Shown here one piece after another: positions 6,306 to 6,471 of a DNA stretch of 6,471 bases; the stretch's first letter is position 1; each line of letters begins with the position of its first letter. The DNA comes from Chloroflexota bacterium (lineage in GTDB: Bacteria > Chloroflexota > Anaerolineae > Promineifilales > Promineifilaceae): positions 1 through 6,471 of the forward strand of contig QQUD01000967.1 in the NCBI GenBank assembly GCA_008501785.1, given 5' to 3'. Below the pieces are notes generated by a model that was given only the letters and a program-made list of their open reading frames with translations, had not been told where the DNA came from and did not search any database. Position numbers and translations under genes: made by a program.

Positions 6306-6361
6306 AAATTGGACCAATTTTCACCCCAAACGATTTGTTAACCCAAGAAAATTGGTCCAAT
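6306..6361. promoter_or_regulatory. Paired ATTGG-N-CCAAT palindromes forming a 15-bp inverted repeat
   Basis: ATTGGACCAATTTTC (6308-6322) and its perfect complement (6347-6361) flank a 24-nt loop. Each arm is itself an odd palindrome: AAATTGG-A-CCAATTT at 6306-6320, and ATTGG-T-CCAAT at 6351-6361, centres 43 nt apart (about four helical turns). It fills the gap between the DinB-array stop and the TTG start of the next gene. No T tract follows, so a classical terminator is unlikely. It could be a pair of repressor operators (TTGG/CCAA half-sites are common in GntR-type sites, though there with a longer centre), an mRNA hairpin, or a dispersed repeat. Confidence 0.55.
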
Positions 6362-6376
6362 CTTGGAGTATGGCAA

Positions 6377-6471
6377 TTGATTTTGTTAACTGGAGCAGCA
6401 GGAAAAACAGGGCGAGCTGTGTTGCAGGCTTTGGTGCAAGAAGGGGCTGCGGTTCGTGCCTGGGTGCGACG
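6377..6471 (+). CDS. NmrA-like / atypical SDR NAD(P)-binding protein, N-terminus only
   Basis: The 31 visible codons give MILLTGAAGKTGRAVLQ and on to VRAWVR, the first beta-alpha-beta unit of a Rossmann fold. The glycine motif TGAAGKTG matches the TGxxGxxG nucleotide-binding loop of atypical SDR/NmrA-type proteins. The basic residues at the end of strand 2 (VRAWVR) suggest NADP(H) preference. The start is taken as TTG at 6377 because GGAG (6365-6368) lies 8 nt upstream and the hydrophobic strand begins immediately. No in-frame ATG exists between the previous stop and this point; the ATG at 6370 is in another frame. It follows the DinB gene by 76 nt on the same strand, separated by the paired palindromes. 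Catalytic part and substrate lie outside the window. Confidence 0.75.
   Translation, partial: MILLTGAAGKTGRAVLQALVQEGAAVRAWVR

Noticed and set aside
6370..6471. ATG at 6370 as start of the last gene
   Set aside because: Its frame is open but gives no Rossmann motif; the TGAAGKTG loop is in the frame that starts with TTG at 6377.

Overview
The window looks like bacterial chromosome, most plausibly from an uncultured Chloroflexota (Anaerolineae-like) genome. This rests on the combination of a large secreted lamin-tail/endonuclease protein, a toast-rack-like lipoprotein, a HicB-like/DinB fusion and a Thr/Pro-rich linker joined to a beta-propeller blade. It is an inference from gene style; there is no rRNA or marker gene. 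All intact genes lie on the + strand.

Layout: (1) 2-3001, the 3' part (999 codons visible, 5' end outside the window) of a multidomain extracellular nuclease: end of a lamin-tail domain, two Ig-like/DUF11-like modules, three OB-fold-like modules, and a C-terminal endonuclease/exonuclease/phosphatase domain with its catalytic residues intact. (2) 3002-3720, a 719-bp intergenic region that is not empty. It holds a nested inverted-repeat cluster (3013-3317) built from at least six full or partial copies of one GTCATTTCGA...GAGAAATC unit, then a minus-strand gene relic (3318-3625) encoding a Thr/Pro-rich linker and one TolB/WD40-type blade, then a perfect 20-bp hairpin with a T tract (3591-3646), then a good sigma70-type promoter and ribosome binding site. 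(3) 3721-6300, a tight two-gene unit: a putative lipoprotein with a 21-residue GxG repeat, followed with no intergenic base by a 572-aa protein joining an N-terminal HicB-like domain to three consecutive DinB-type modules, each keeping the His + HxxxH metal triad. (4) 6306-6361, paired ATTGG-N-CCAAT palindromes, then the start of an NmrA-like/atypical SDR Rossmann protein (6377 to the window edge), probably starting at TTG.

The most unusual signal is at DNA level. The palindrome AACGGCCGTT (core ACGGCCGT) occurs seven times in 6.5 kb, in all three codon phases, and at every copy the local strand composition flips from G-rich upstream to C-rich downstream. This resembles the over-represented HIP1 palindrome of cyanobacteria in kind, but the coupling to local GC-skew reversal is not something I know to be described.

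How the genes might work together: the nuclease is probably an independent nutrient-scavenging or DNA-degrading exoprotein. The lipoprotein and DinB-array genes are probably co-transcribed, but no shared pathway can be read from the sequence.
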